Source: Thermoanaerobacterales bacterium
GTDB taxonomy: Bacteria; Bacillota; Thermosediminibacteria; Thermosediminibacterales; Tepidanaerobacteraceae
Length of the DNA: 64,000 bases
Direction: 5' to 3'
NCBI GenBank assembly: GCA_012840135.1
Contig: DUMA01000033.1
Location: 1-64,000, forward strand
Shown here piece by piece: positions 42,864-51,157 of the stretch. A model generated the notes under the pieces. That model made no database searches. It was not told the origin of the DNA and worked only from the letters and a program-made list of their open reading frames with translations. A program made the translations under genes and the position numbers. Position 1 is the first letter of the stretch. Every line of letters begins with the position of its first letter.

Positions 42864-45509
42864 CTATTTTAATTCTCTTAACATTTTCAGCCTTTGTTCC
42901 ACTTTTTCAATCATATCCCTGTAATCTTTCTCCTTCTGGCGCTCCTTTTCCACCACATCCTGGGGAGCTTTAGATAGGAATCCCTGATTGGACAGTTTTT
43001 TGGATACCCTTTCTATCTCCTTTTCAAGGTTTGCATGTTCTTTATTCAACCTTTCGATTTCCGTCTCGATATCCACCAGGCCTTCCATGGGGACGAATAT
43101 TTCAGTTCCCTTTATGACGCAAGTTACAGCTTTATGAGGCACTGCGGCATCCCTATCGATAAACTGCATATCTTCCACTTTTGCCAGGCTCTTGATGATT
43201 TGTATATTTTCCTTCAGGATATCCATTACGAAGGGATCGCTGGCTCTTACAAAAGCTCTGGCTTTTTTTGCCGGGGATACATTCATGTCCGCCCGAATAT
43301 TCCTTATACCCCTCACGGCATCGCAAACTATTTCCATGTCCCGGGCATCTGTAAAGTCAAAATCAGGATTATACTCCGGCCATTTGGACACCATAATGCT
43401 CTTTCCTTCATGGGGCAGATGCTGCCATATTTCCTCGGTGATGAAGGGCATGAAGGGATGAAGGAGCTTTAATGCTCTTTCCAGTACAAAGCACAGTACC
43501 TGCTGGGCGCGTTTTTTTGCGGCATCATCACCTCCATAAAGATCTATCTTGGCCATCTCGATGTACCAGTCGCAAAACTCACTCCAGAAAAAGTCGTAAA
43601 TCTTTTGGGCTGCAATACCTATCTCAAACTTGTTCAGGGCTTCGGTGACTTCTTTTGTTATATCATTTACCCTCTTTAATATCCACCGGTCTTTTAATGT
43701 AAGGTCTGACTTATTAATCTCACCCGGCGTAAATCCTTCCAGGTTCATCATCACAAAGCGTGAGGCATTCCATATCTTGTTGGCAAAGTTGCGGCTGGCC
43801 TCCACCTTCTCCCAGTAAAATCTCATGTCATTGCCCGGGGCATTGCCGGTGCTCAGTGTAAACCTCAATGTGTCTGCACCGTATTTTTCGATGACCTCCA
43901 GAGGATCTATGCCATTGCCCAGGGATTTGCTCATCTTCCGGCCGAGGGCATCCCTAACCAGACCCGTTATAACAACATATTTGAAGGGTTCCCTTTTCAT
44001 AAATTCCATGGCGGAAAAAATCATCCTGGCTACCCAGAAAAATATAATGTCATAACCCGTCACCAGCACCGACGTGGGGTAGAAATATTTCAGATCTTCG
44101 GTATCGTCGGGCCAGCCAAGAGTGGAGAAAGGCCATAGTGCCGATGAAAACCATGTGTCCAGCACATCAGGATCCTGCTCTATGCGGCTGCTCCCGCATT
44201 TGGGACACACCACCAAATCTTCCCGGCTTACCGTCATCTCACCGCAGTCTTTGCAGTACCATGCCGGTATTCTGTGGCCCCACCACAGCTGTCTCGATAT
44301 GCACCAGTCATGGATATTTTCCAGCCAGTTCAGGTATATCTTCGTAAATCTTTCGGGCACGAACTGAACCTTTCCCTGTTTTACCACTTCTATGGCAGGT
44401 TCCGCCAGAGGTTTCATCCTGACAAACCACTGCTTGGAAACCATGGGCTCCACCGTGGAGTGACAGCGATAGCAGTGGCCGACGCTGTGTTTTAAATCTT
44501 CTATTTTTTCAAGGCTGCCTTCTTCCTGCAATTGTTTCACTAACAGCTTCCGGCACTCGTACCGGTCCATGCCGTCAAATCTCCCGGCTCTTTCATTCAT
44601 ATATCCATTCTCATCCATAACATTTATCACAGGTAAATTGTGGCGCAGCCCCATCTCAAAATCGTTGGGGTCATGACCGGGAGTCACCTTCACCGCACCG
44701 GTACCGAATTCCTTGTCCACATAAGAATCTTCGATGATGGGTATCTCCCTGCCCACCACCGGCAGTATTAAGGTCTTACCCACCAGATGGCGGTAGCGCT
44801 CGTCTTCCGGATTTACGGCTACAGCGGTATCGCCCAGCATGGTTTCGGGCCGGGTGGTAGCCACCGTCAGATGGCCGGAGCCATCTTTGAGGGGATATTT
44901 CACATAATAAAGTTTTCCGGTCTCCTCCTCATGTTCTACTTCTATATCTGAAAGGGTAGTCTTGCATGTGGGACACCAGTTAACAATATAGTCACCGCGA
45001 TAAATGAGCCCTTTTTCGTACAGGCGGACGAATACCTCCCGCACAGCCCTGCTTAAACCCTCATCCATGGTGAAGCGCAGTCGGGACCAGTCGCAGGATG
45101 AACCCAGCTTTTTGAGCTGCTTTATTATCTTCCCTCCGTACTTTTCCTTCCACGCCCAGACTCTCTCCAAAAATTTCTCCCGGCCCACATCATATTTGGA
45201 AAGACCTTCTTCCGCCAGCTGTTCTTTAACCTTGGCCTCGGTGGCAATGCCCGCATGGTCGGTGCCCGGCAGCCACAGTGCAGCGTACCCCTGCATCCTC
45301 TTAGTCCGGATAATGATATCCTGAAGGGTATTATTCAGAGCATGTCCCATATGAAGCTGGCCCGTAACATTGGGCGGCGGAATGACTATGGTAAAAGGCT
45401 CTTTTTCTGGATCCTTATCAGCGAAAAATAAATTCTCCTTTTCCCAAAACTCATACCATTTGTCTTCAACTTCTTTTGGATCATAAACCGAAGGTATATT
45501 TTTTTCCAT
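42864..45509 (-). CDS. valS: Valyl-tRNA synthetase
   Basis: 881 residues. Class I motifs are [14 protein letters not shown] (HIGH-type) and [14 protein letters not shown] (KMSKS). An editing domain lies between them (about 190-390), two zinc-binding-type Cys groups occur (CPTC in the insertion and CKDC/CPKC near 410-435), and a C-terminal coiled coil ([15 protein letters not shown]) ends the protein. It charges tRNA-Val. Expression is controlled by a T-box leader upstream (45876-46290), with a mobile-looking element between leader and gene. Confidence 0.97.
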   Translation of the reverse strand: MEKNIPSVYDPKEVEDKWYEFWEKENLFFADKDPEKEPFTIVIPPPNVTGQLHMGHALNNTLQDIIIRTKRMQGYAALWLPGTDHAGIATEAKVKEQLAEEGLSKYDVGREKFLERVWAWKEKYGGKIIKQLKKLGSSCDWSRLRFTMDEGLSRAVREVFVRLYEKGLIYRGDYIVNWCPTCKTTLSDIEVEHEEETGKLYYVKYPLKDGSGHLTVATTRPETMLGDTAVAVNPEDERYRHLVGKTLILPVVGREIPIIEDSYVDKEFGTGAVKVTPGHDPNDFEMGLRHNLPVINVMDENGYMNERAGRFDGMDRYECRKLLVKQLQEEGSLEKIEDLKHSVGHCYRCHSTVEPMVSKQWFVRMKPLAEPAIEVVKQGKVQFVPERFTKIYLNWLENIHDWCISRQLWWGHRIPAWYCKDCGEMTVSREDLVVCPKCGSSRIEQDPDVLDTWFSSALWPFSTLGWPDDTEDLKYFYPTSVLVTGYDIIFFWVARMIFSAMEFMKREPFKYVVITGLVRDALGRKMSKSLGNGIDPLEVIEKYGADTLRFTLSTGNAPGNDMRFYWEKVEASRNFANKIWNASRFVMMNLEGFTPGEINKSDLTLKDRWILKRVNDITKEVTEALNKFEIGIAAQKIYDFFWSEFCDWYIEMAKIDLYGGDDAAKKRAQQVLCFVLERALKLLHPFMPFITEEIWQHLPHEGKSIMVSKWPEYNPDFDFTDARDMEIVCDAVRGIRNIRADMNVSPAKKARAFVRASDPFVMDILKENIQIIKSLAKVEDMQFIDRDAAVPHKAVTCVIKGTEIFVPMEGLVDIETEIERLNKEHANLEKEIERVSKKLSNQGFLSKAPQDVVEKERQKEKDYRDMIEKVEQRLKMLRELK

Positions 45510-45535
45510 TCAAATCACTCCTGTCTTTATTTTTG

Positions 45536-45564
45536 TGTGTCACGGGGACGGTTCTCATGACACA
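45536..45564. repeat. REP-like palindrome with GGGGACGGTTCTC core
   Basis: TGTGTCA (45536-45542) and TGACACA (45558-45564) enclose CGGGGACGGTTCTCA. GGGACGGTTCT-type short repeats recur in clostridial genomes, probably moved by a RAYT/IS200-like transposase. It lies only 27 bp before the valS start. Confidence 0.65.
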
Positions 45565-45590
45565 AATTAAAGAGAAATCGAAAGTATTAT

Positions 45591-45859
45591 ATCAAGGAGT
45601 CGGTTCTCTTGATCTATTATCAGCCGGTATTTCATCGGCAAATTCTCCTATTGGACCTACCTCTGACATCCGAATTGTGCATGCCGCCCCCTGCCGGCTG
45701 CCCGCCAAAGCGGGTATGGTTTCGGGCTTAAGAGCGGCTAAATCCCGCTATATGGTTGGGAACCCACCGAAGGTCGGTATAGCCTTCACATGTTACCTTA
45801 GCCCACTTCTACAGTAGAATCATAGTATAAAAATGATGCAATAGAACCGACCTCTTGAT
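45591..45859. mobile_element. 269-bp element with 17-bp terminal inverted repeats, inserted in the valS leader
   Basis: ATCAAGGAGTCGGTTCT at 45591-45607 is matched by the reverse complement of 45843-45859 at 15 of 17 positions. The interior is GC-richer than its surroundings and packed with short hairpins (CCCGC-CAAA-GCGGG, AGCGG-N7-CCGCT, CCGA-AGG-TCGG), with no ORF. It separates the T-box terminator from valS. It looks like a MITE or a structured-RNA insertion; no transposase is nearby. Confidence 0.65.
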
Positions 45860-45875
45860 TCACTCCTGTTTGCAA

Positions 45876-46290
45876 TAAAAAAGCCTTTCATCCATCAAAG
45901 GACGAAAGGCTTACTTCCGCGGTACCACCTTACTTCTCGTTTAAAAAGGTTTTGAGGCTCAAGACTGGTTTCCGTCTTAGCAAGGGGAGTTTGATATGCA
46001 TAAAGGAAACTTGATAGGCCCAAAAGAAACAGGATAAAAGCTTGCCTCATAAAATCGAGCACTTCATGCTTTAACGGGCTGACCGTTTCCGACTACTTAT
46101 TTAAGGCACAGCATATGGTTGCTTTAAACCCTATCACCAAAAAACGGTTCATGATACCCTTAATGTTCGCCGGAAAAGCTCCGGGGCGACCTTCGGAGTT
46201 CCTCCCAGAAAGGCTTTCAGCCCACGGCCTTTCTCTCTTGGTGGGATATCCTCCTACTCCTCCCCTTCAACGCCTGAAATGATACAATTG
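45876..46290 (-). promoter_or_regulatory. T-box leader of valS (valine-specific)
   Basis: The minus strand holds the T-box sequence GGTGGTACCGCGGAAG (complement of 45915-45930) and, after it, the terminator stem GCCTTTCGTCC/GGATGAAAGGC followed by T6 (45876-45910). The upstream Stem I region has the AGAGAG motif and CTCCGAAGGTCGCCCCGGAG, in which GTC (46190-46188) is at the specifier position, i.e. a valine codon. Uncharged tRNA-Val would bind and prevent termination. Confidence 0.92.
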
Positions 46291-46311
46291 TCCCATAAAT
46301 ATCTTGCTATA

Positions 46312-46340
46312 ATTTTAACTTTCAGCAATGTTTTTGTCAA
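46312..46340 (-). promoter_or_regulatory. Sigma-A promoter of the valS T-box transcript
   Basis: Minus strand TTGACA (46340-46335), 17-bp spacer, TAAAAT (46317-46312), just before the T-box leader and just after the ggt relic. Confidence 0.75.
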
Positions 46341-46359
46341 GGTACGCCGCCAAATCCAT

Positions 46360-46515
46360 CTAAATCCCTATTGCCATACCGTCGGCTCTGGGGTCTGAAC
46401 CTCCAAACATGACGCCTTCATTGTTTACTTCGATGATCTGTGCGGCGCCTCCGGCTCCGTATGGGGGTAAAATCACCACATTATGACCCCTGGTTTTCAG
46501 GAAATTTAAACGTAC
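46360..46515 (-). pseudogene. C-terminal relic of a gamma-glutamyltranspeptidase
   Basis: An open stretch of 51 codons ending at TAG 46362-46360. Its translation includes TRGHNVVILPPYGAGGAAQI and GVMFGGSDPRADGMAIG, the well-known end of GGT (the GGSDPRxDG motif). A stop codon lies immediately upstream in frame and no start or N-terminal part exists, so about 90% of the gene is lost. It sits between uppP and the valS promoter. Confidence 0.8.
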
Positions 46516-46597
46516 CTATCTATACACATTTTGGACCATATTCACGGTTTAAATCTCGACAAAACATAGTTTTTAAAAATTTATGCGCGCCTGGTAC

Positions 46598-47407
46598 CTA
46601 TTTTACTATCCCAACCGTAATCAATACTATCATTATAATTCCGACAACTATGCGATAATAAGCAAAAGATTTGAGGGAATGTTTGCCAAGGTACGATAAG
46701 AATTTATCTACTGCAAAGAGCGCCACTATAAAAGACATGACAAATCCTATGCCGAGAGCCTGCCACTCCACCGGAGTCATGCTGGAAATGCCTTTATGGA
46801 GAGAAAAAACGGTGGCGCCCAACATGGTGGGAATCGCCAGGAAGAAGGAAAATTCCGCCGCTGCTCTGGCCGAAAGGCCGGCTGCAAGGCCGCCCATGAT
46901 GGTAGAAGCCGATCGGGACATGCCGGGGAAAAGGGAAAGGCATTGAGCAACGCCTATAGCAAAAGATTGGCCTAAACTCGTCTTGTCCATGTCGTCCATG
47001 CCATAACGGCCGAAAACATTCTCTACCAGAATCATTAAAAGGCCGCCTAGAATCAGTGCTATTGCCACAGTGAAGGATGAAAAAAGGTGCGCCTCTATAT
47101 AGTCATTGAACAACACTCCCAGCACGGCTGCCGGTATAAAAGCAATAAGCATCTTAAACCATAGATTAAATCCCCACCGGCCAGGCATGATGTTCAACAG
47201 GGAGTCAAATATTTTCTTTCTGTAATAAAAGACCACTGCCAGTATTGCCCCCAGTTGAATCACAATCTCAAACATAACGGTAAAACTGCTGCCCTTAAAT
47301 CCTATAAGGTCTCCGACGATAATCAGGTGCCCTGTAGAAGAAATCGGTAAAAACTCCGTCAATCCTTCGACGATGCCCATTATAAACGCTTTTATGAATA
47401 TCGACAC
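46598..47407 (-). CDS. uppP: Undecaprenyl-diphosphate phosphatase
   Basis: 269 residues, about eight membrane helices. Motifs are GIVEGLTEFLPISSTGHLI (catalytic Glu/Ser region) and the second SLFPGMSRSASTIMGGLAAG, both BacA/UppP hallmarks. It recycles the lipid carrier for cell-wall synthesis and gives bacitracin tolerance. GTG start with AAGGGAAG upstream. A 14-codon leader ORF with a strong ribosome binding site lies about 60 bp upstream. Confidence 0.95.
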   Translation of the reverse strand: MSIFIKAFIMGIVEGLTEFLPISSTGHLIIVGDLIGFKGSSFTVMFEIVIQLGAILAVVFYYRKKIFDSLLNIMPGRWGFNLWFKMLIAFIPAAVLGVLFNDYIEAHLFSSFTVAIALILGGLLMILVENVFGRYGMDDMDKTSLGQSFAIGVAQCLSLFPGMSRSASTIMGGLAAGLSARAAAEFSFFLAIPTMLGATVFSLHKGISSMTPVEWQALGIGFVMSFIVALFAVDKFLSYLGKHSLKSFAYYRIVVGIIMIVLITVGIVK

Positions 47408-47463
47408 ATTAAATCTTCCCTTCCGCGTTCTTCATTAATAAAGTCTTAAAGAAAAACAAACTT

Positions 47464-47508
47464 TCATACAAAAAGTTCTTCAGAAGCCACTAACTGTGCG
47501 GCTTGCAT
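47464..47508 (-). CDS. Possible 14-residue leader peptide upstream of uppP
   Basis: AGGAGGT lies 7 nt before an ATG at 47508; the 14-residue frame (MQAAQLVASEELFV) ends in TGA at 47466-47464, 56 bp before the uppP start. The spacing and strong site suggest translation, but the peptide is too short to be sure. Upstream lies a TGGC-AAA-GCCA hairpin. The rest of the 286-bp gap has one plus-strand hairpin at 47611-47636. Confidence 0.4.
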   Translation of the reverse strand: MQAAQLVASEELFV

Positions 47509-47610
47509 AGCCGTTACCTCCTAAGCGATTGTGTCACTGGCTTTGCCAAACACTTAAGGTTATTTTAAACCATTCGCTTCTGGTGAGCAAGTCATCGATT
47601 TTATTATTGA

Positions 47611-47636
47611 GGGACGGCTACTGTCCTTATTTTTTT
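47611..47636 (+). terminator. Small plus-strand hairpin with T-run between uppP and the hydroxyacid dehydrogenase
   Basis: GGAC-GGCTACT-GTCC (47612-47626) followed by TTATTTTTTT. The stem is only 4 bp and no plus-strand gene precedes it; it resembles the GGGACGG-type repeat at 45536. Confidence 0.35.
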
Positions 47637-47693
47637 GATTGCAGCTTTGCTGCGGTATGAATTAATTATCATGAATTTGTGATAAAGATATTT

Positions 47694-48662
47694 TTAAAGG
47701 TTTATAGTGTGCACCGGTCTTCTGCCTTCCAGGGCATCTATCAAATTCCGGGCAGCCATGCGGGCCATTTCAACTCTGGTCTCATAGGTAGATGTCCCTA
47801 TATGGGGCGTGAGCACGGTGTTTTCCAGTTCCTTCAGCCGAGGATGTATCTTGGGTTCTTTTTCAAAGACATCAAGGCCGGCCCCTTTCAAATGACCCGA
47901 TTCCAGGGCTTTCACCAGTGCTTCCTCGTCTACTACGGGCCCTCGGGACGTATTTATGAGGTATGACCCTCTCTTCATCTTTGCAAGTTCTTTCTCCCCT
48001 ATAAGATGACGGGTATCCTCAGTCAAAGGCACATGGATGCTTACTACATCGGATTCTGCCAGGAGGTCGTCCAGAGGCCTGTAGTAACAACTATCTTCCA
48101 AATCCTGAGATGCCTCCCTCGGATTTCGCTGGAAGTATATTATTTTCATGCCCGATGCCCGGGCTCTTCTTGCTACAGCCTTCCCTATCCTTCCGAATCC
48201 TATTATCCCGAGGGTCTTACCTAAAAGTTCCGTACCCAGCATAGCCATGGGGCCCCATCGGTAGGGTCTGTCGAACCGCAAAATCCTGTCAGCTTCAGCA
48301 ATGCGCCGCATCACCGCCAGCATCAGGCCGAAGGCCAGCTCCGCTGTGGCTTCGGTCACCACATCGGGAGTGTTGGTCACAATGATACCCCGGCGGGAGG
48401 CCGCCTTTATATCAATGTTGTCAAAACCTACACCGTAGTTACTTATGACCTTTAATTTTGGGGCATGGGACAAAAATTCCTCATTTACCTTTGTAAAAAC
48501 CGCCAGTAGGCCGTCAATATCCTTGACCCTCTCGTAGAGCTCCTCTTTTGGGATCACCTCGTTGGAATCATGATAGTCCACTTCACACTTTTCAAAAAGC
48601 TCCTGGAGCCCTTCTTTTGGAATATTCCTGGTTACTAATACTTTAGGCTTTTGAGTATACAT
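47694..48662 (-). CDS. D-isomer-specific 2-hydroxyacid dehydrogenase (hydroxypyruvate/glyoxylate reductase type)
   Basis: 322 residues. The Rossmann motif is GIIGFGRIGKAVARRA; the catalytic triad is Arg in INTSRGPVVDEEAL, Glu in LDVFEKEP and His in LTPHIGTSTYETR. A substrate-loop NYGVGFDNID is conserved. It reduces 2-oxoacids such as hydroxypyruvate or glyoxylate with NAD(P)H. GAGGAGG precedes the ATG. Nearby serine dehydratase genes make serine/glycerate metabolism a reasonable setting, but co-transcription is not evident. Confidence 0.9.
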   Translation of the reverse strand: MYTQKPKVLVTRNIPKEGLQELFEKCEVDYHDSNEVIPKEELYERVKDIDGLLAVFTKVNEEFLSHAPKLKVISNYGVGFDNIDIKAASRRGIIVTNTPDVVTEATAELAFGLMLAVMRRIAEADRILRFDRPYRWGPMAMLGTELLGKTLGIIGFGRIGKAVARRARASGMKIIYFQRNPREASQDLEDSCYYRPLDDLLAESDVVSIHVPLTEDTRHLIGEKELAKMKRGSYLINTSRGPVVDEEALVKALESGHLKGAGLDVFEKEPKIHPRLKELENTVLTPHIGTSTYETRVEMARMAARNLIDALEGRRPVHTINL

Positions 48663-48700
48663 TTTGCCCTCCTCCTACAAAATAGTTATAGAGTAGTAAA

Positions 48701-49267
48701 TCACCTCAATATTTTTATTAAAAAATCATAAGCCGTATCCGCCATCGCCCTGTAGCCATCCCTATTGGGATGAATACCATCGAAATCCATCTCATCTTTT
48801 ATCTTACTACATTCATTCGCCATGGTTTTATAAAAATCTATATAGGCAATTTTTTCCTCTTCGCAGAAATTTCTCAAGAAATTCCTAAATTTCTGTAGCT
48901 TTATTTCTACTCCAGGTTCGTCTACGGGTATAGGTATACCTATCACCGGAACTATTTTTGATACCCTGGTCTTTTTTATCATTTCCTTTAGATTATATTC
49001 CATAGAGGAAATGGAATACCCGTCAAAGGCATCATTGGTACCTCCCATGATAATGACCATGTGAGGCAAAAGGGATATCACATCTTTTTCGAATCTTTTC
49101 AACATGCTTTCCAGGGTATCGCCGTTTATGCCTTTATTTATAATGTTAAATCCCTTTTCAACATTTAAAATATGTACCCAGGAAGCATCCGCATCAAATG
49201 GATATCCCTGAGTGATGGAGTCTCCCAGTGCTACTATTTTTAAATCCTTTTTAATATTTGCTCCCAT
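48701..49267 (-). CDS. SGNH/GDSL-type hydrolase
   Basis: 188 residues. The nucleophile Ser lies in VALGDSITQGYP (block I), the oxyanion Gly/Asn in IIMGGTNDAF (block III), and the catalytic Asp/His in FDGIHPNRDGYRAM (block V). No signal peptide, so a cytoplasmic esterase or lysophospholipase-like enzyme is likely. The ATG at 49267 is preferred because blocks begin soon after it and GGAAG lies upstream; an in-frame TTG at 49330 is possible. Substrate unknown. Confidence 0.88.
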   Translation of the reverse strand: MGANIKKDLKIVALGDSITQGYPFDADASWVHILNVEKGFNIINKGINGDTLESMLKRFEKDVISLLPHMVIIMGGTNDAFDGYSISSMEYNLKEMIKKTRVSKIVPVIGIPIPVDEPGVEIKLQKFRNFLRNFCEEEKIAYIDFYKTMANECSKIKDEMDFDGIHPNRDGYRAMADTAYDFLIKILR

Positions 49268-49440
49268 TAATCTTCTGACTTCCTTTCCAAAATAGTCCCC
49301 ATCGCAAAGTAATATTTCGCACTTATGCAAGCCTGACCCTATATGTTTCTCTTTCTTTTAAGCATCGTCTACATGCCTATTTCCCTAAAAACCCAACCGC
49401 TTATATAACCAGCCGCTTTAGGGTTGTCATAAAATTAGAT

Positions 49441-50310
49441 TTATCCACCAAAAACCCTTTTTTGAATCTCCTTACCCGTTGGAGTGGCTGCAAGGCCCCC
49501 CAGAGCAGTTTCCCTGAGCTGTTGGGGCAGCATGCACCCCACTTCCCCCATGGCTTTTATGACTTCGTCGGGGGGAATTACGCTTTCTATCCCGGCCAGG
49601 GCCATATCCGCCGCCAGCAATGCCTGAGCGGCTCCCATACCGTTTCGCTTTATGCACGGCACTTCCACGAGGCCCGCCACCGGATCGCATACCATACCCA
49701 TTACGGCTTTCAGAGCAAAGGCTACAGCATGACCTGCCTGTCGTGGACTTCCACCTGCCAGTTCCACTACAGCGGCTGCCGCCATAGCTGAAGCACTACC
49801 GCATTCCGCCTGGCACCCACCTTCCGCTCCTGCCAAGGTGGCATTTCTGGCAATTATCTCCCCGACCGCAGCAGCGGTAAAAAGGGCATCCACCGCTTCC
49901 TCATCGCTTTTATTAAGCTTTTCTGTCACTGTAATGAGAGCCCCCGGTATAATGCCGCACGACCCTGCCGTAGGTGCCGCCACTATCTTCCCCATAGATG
50001 CGTTGACATTTGACACTGCCATGGCCCTGGCTGAAGCTTTTAACACAACACTGCCGGAAAGGCCCTTTTCTGCAGCCTGCCACAGTTTGAAACCTTCACC
50101 ACCAGTAATGCCGCTTATGGAATGGATCTGTTCGAAAACACCGCGGTTTGCCGCCTGTTTCATGACTTCATAATATTTCAACATTTTATCGGTCAATTCC
50201 CTCTCAGTCATTCCCTGTTCCTTTGCTTTTTGTTCTTTAACTATGGAAGAGATTTTCCGATTTCGTTCTTCTGCAAGGTGAATAAGTTTCTCCAAAGAAT
50301 TTATACTCAA
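49441..50310 (-). CDS. sdaAA: L-serine dehydratase, iron-sulfur-dependent, alpha subunit
   Basis: 289 residues. Cluster-binding Cys are in TAGSCGIIPG, GCQAECGSASAM and MVCDPVAGLVEVPC. The alpha-type N-terminus includes GVFEQIHSISGITGGEG. With the beta subunit it forms a [4Fe-4S] enzyme that deaminates L-serine to pyruvate; oxygen-sensitive, as suits an anaerobe. TTG start at 50310 with GGGGG 8 nt upstream; an earlier in-frame start lacks one. The gap to the beta subunit is about 145 bp. Confidence 0.95.
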   Translation of the reverse strand: MSINSLEKLIHLAEERNRKISSIVKEQKAKEQGMTERELTDKMLKYYEVMKQAANRGVFEQIHSISGITGGEGFKLWQAAEKGLSGSVVLKASARAMAVSNVNASMGKIVAAPTAGSCGIIPGALITVTEKLNKSDEEAVDALFTAAAVGEIIARNATLAGAEGGCQAECGSASAMAAAAVVELAGGSPRQAGHAVAFALKAVMGMVCDPVAGLVEVPCIKRNGMGAAQALLAADMALAGIESVIPPDEVIKAMGEVGCMLPQQLRETALGGLAATPTGKEIQKRVFGG

Positions 50311-50455
50311 TAAGAAATCCCCCTTAATTATAAATTGCAGAAAAAATTTTCGCCATGTAACATACACACTGGGGTCAGTTAGACATTCATGATGCAAAAC
50401 GCATGGCCATCAGAGAATGATAATATCCTAAAGATTTTTTTGGGATAGAAGAAAA

Positions 50456-51118
50456 TCAATAAACAGGACTTATATTCATGGCCCTGAAGATGCCGTTTAT
50501 TCTCTCCAGTTCCTCTTTTATCCCTTCCGGTAAAATTTCATCGGCCTCTATTATCATAAGGGCCTTCTCTCCCCTGGACTCCCGGAATACCCTCATCTGG
50601 GCGATATTTATATTTTTTTTGGAAAGGCAGGAAGTAACGCTGGATATTATGCCGGGGATATCTTTGTGGATGGTGATCACCGTATGGTACTCCCCGGAAA
50701 ACTCTGTCTTAAAGCCATCTATGGAAGATACCATTACCCTTCCTCCACCCACAGACGCCCCCACAACTCTTGTGGTATTTTCAGGACCCTCGAGAAAAAA
50801 TTCAGCAGTATTGGGATGAAGTTTTTCTTTACTGCCTCCGTCGACCAGTTCATATTCCAATCCCGCCTTCTTTGCCTCTTCAAAGGATGTTCTTATTCTC
50901 TCATCGTCGGGTAAAAATCCGAGGATACCGGCCACCAGAGCCCTGTCGGTACCATGGCCTTTGCCGGTGCTGGCAAAGGAGTTATATAAAATTATTCTGG
51001 CCTTTTTAGGTTCTTCCCCGAGAATGTGCCTTGCAAGATTTCCCAGTCTCACCGCCCCGGCCGTATGAGAACTGGAAGGCCCTATCATAACAGGACCGAT
51101 TATATCAAAGATATTCAA
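50456..51118 (-). CDS. sdaAB: L-serine dehydratase, iron-sulfur-dependent, beta subunit
   Basis: 220 residues from a TTG with GGAGGTGG 6 nt upstream. Marks are IFDIIGPVMIGPSSSHTAGA at the N-terminus and STGKGHGTDRALVAGILGF. The C-terminal ACT domain (about 145-220: TVITIHKDIPGIISSVTSCL) probably senses an amino acid. It partners with the alpha subunit downstream and follows the GGDEF-like/HTH regulator by 39 bp. Confidence 0.95.
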   Translation of the reverse strand: MNIFDIIGPVMIGPSSSHTAGAVRLGNLARHILGEEPKKARIILYNSFASTGKGHGTDRALVAGILGFLPDDERIRTSFEEAKKAGLEYELVDGGSKEKLHPNTAEFFLEGPENTTRVVGASVGGGRVMVSSIDGFKTEFSGEYHTVITIHKDIPGIISSVTSCLSKKNINIAQMRVFRESRGEKALMIIEADEILPEGIKEELERINGIFRAMNISPVY

Positions 51119-51157
51119 TAAAAACCACCTCCGAAACATATCATTACTACATACAAT

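Noticed and set aside
45660..45800. The valS-leader element as a known riboswitch, SRP RNA, 6S RNA or OLE RNA
   Set aside because: None of the conserved cores I know for those RNAs is present, and the terminal inverted repeats fit an insertion better. A covariance search could overturn this.
45476..45817. A 113-codon plus-strand frame over the valS start and leader
   Set aside because: It overlaps valS and the inverted-repeat element, has no ribosome binding site, and shows no recognisable protein sequence.
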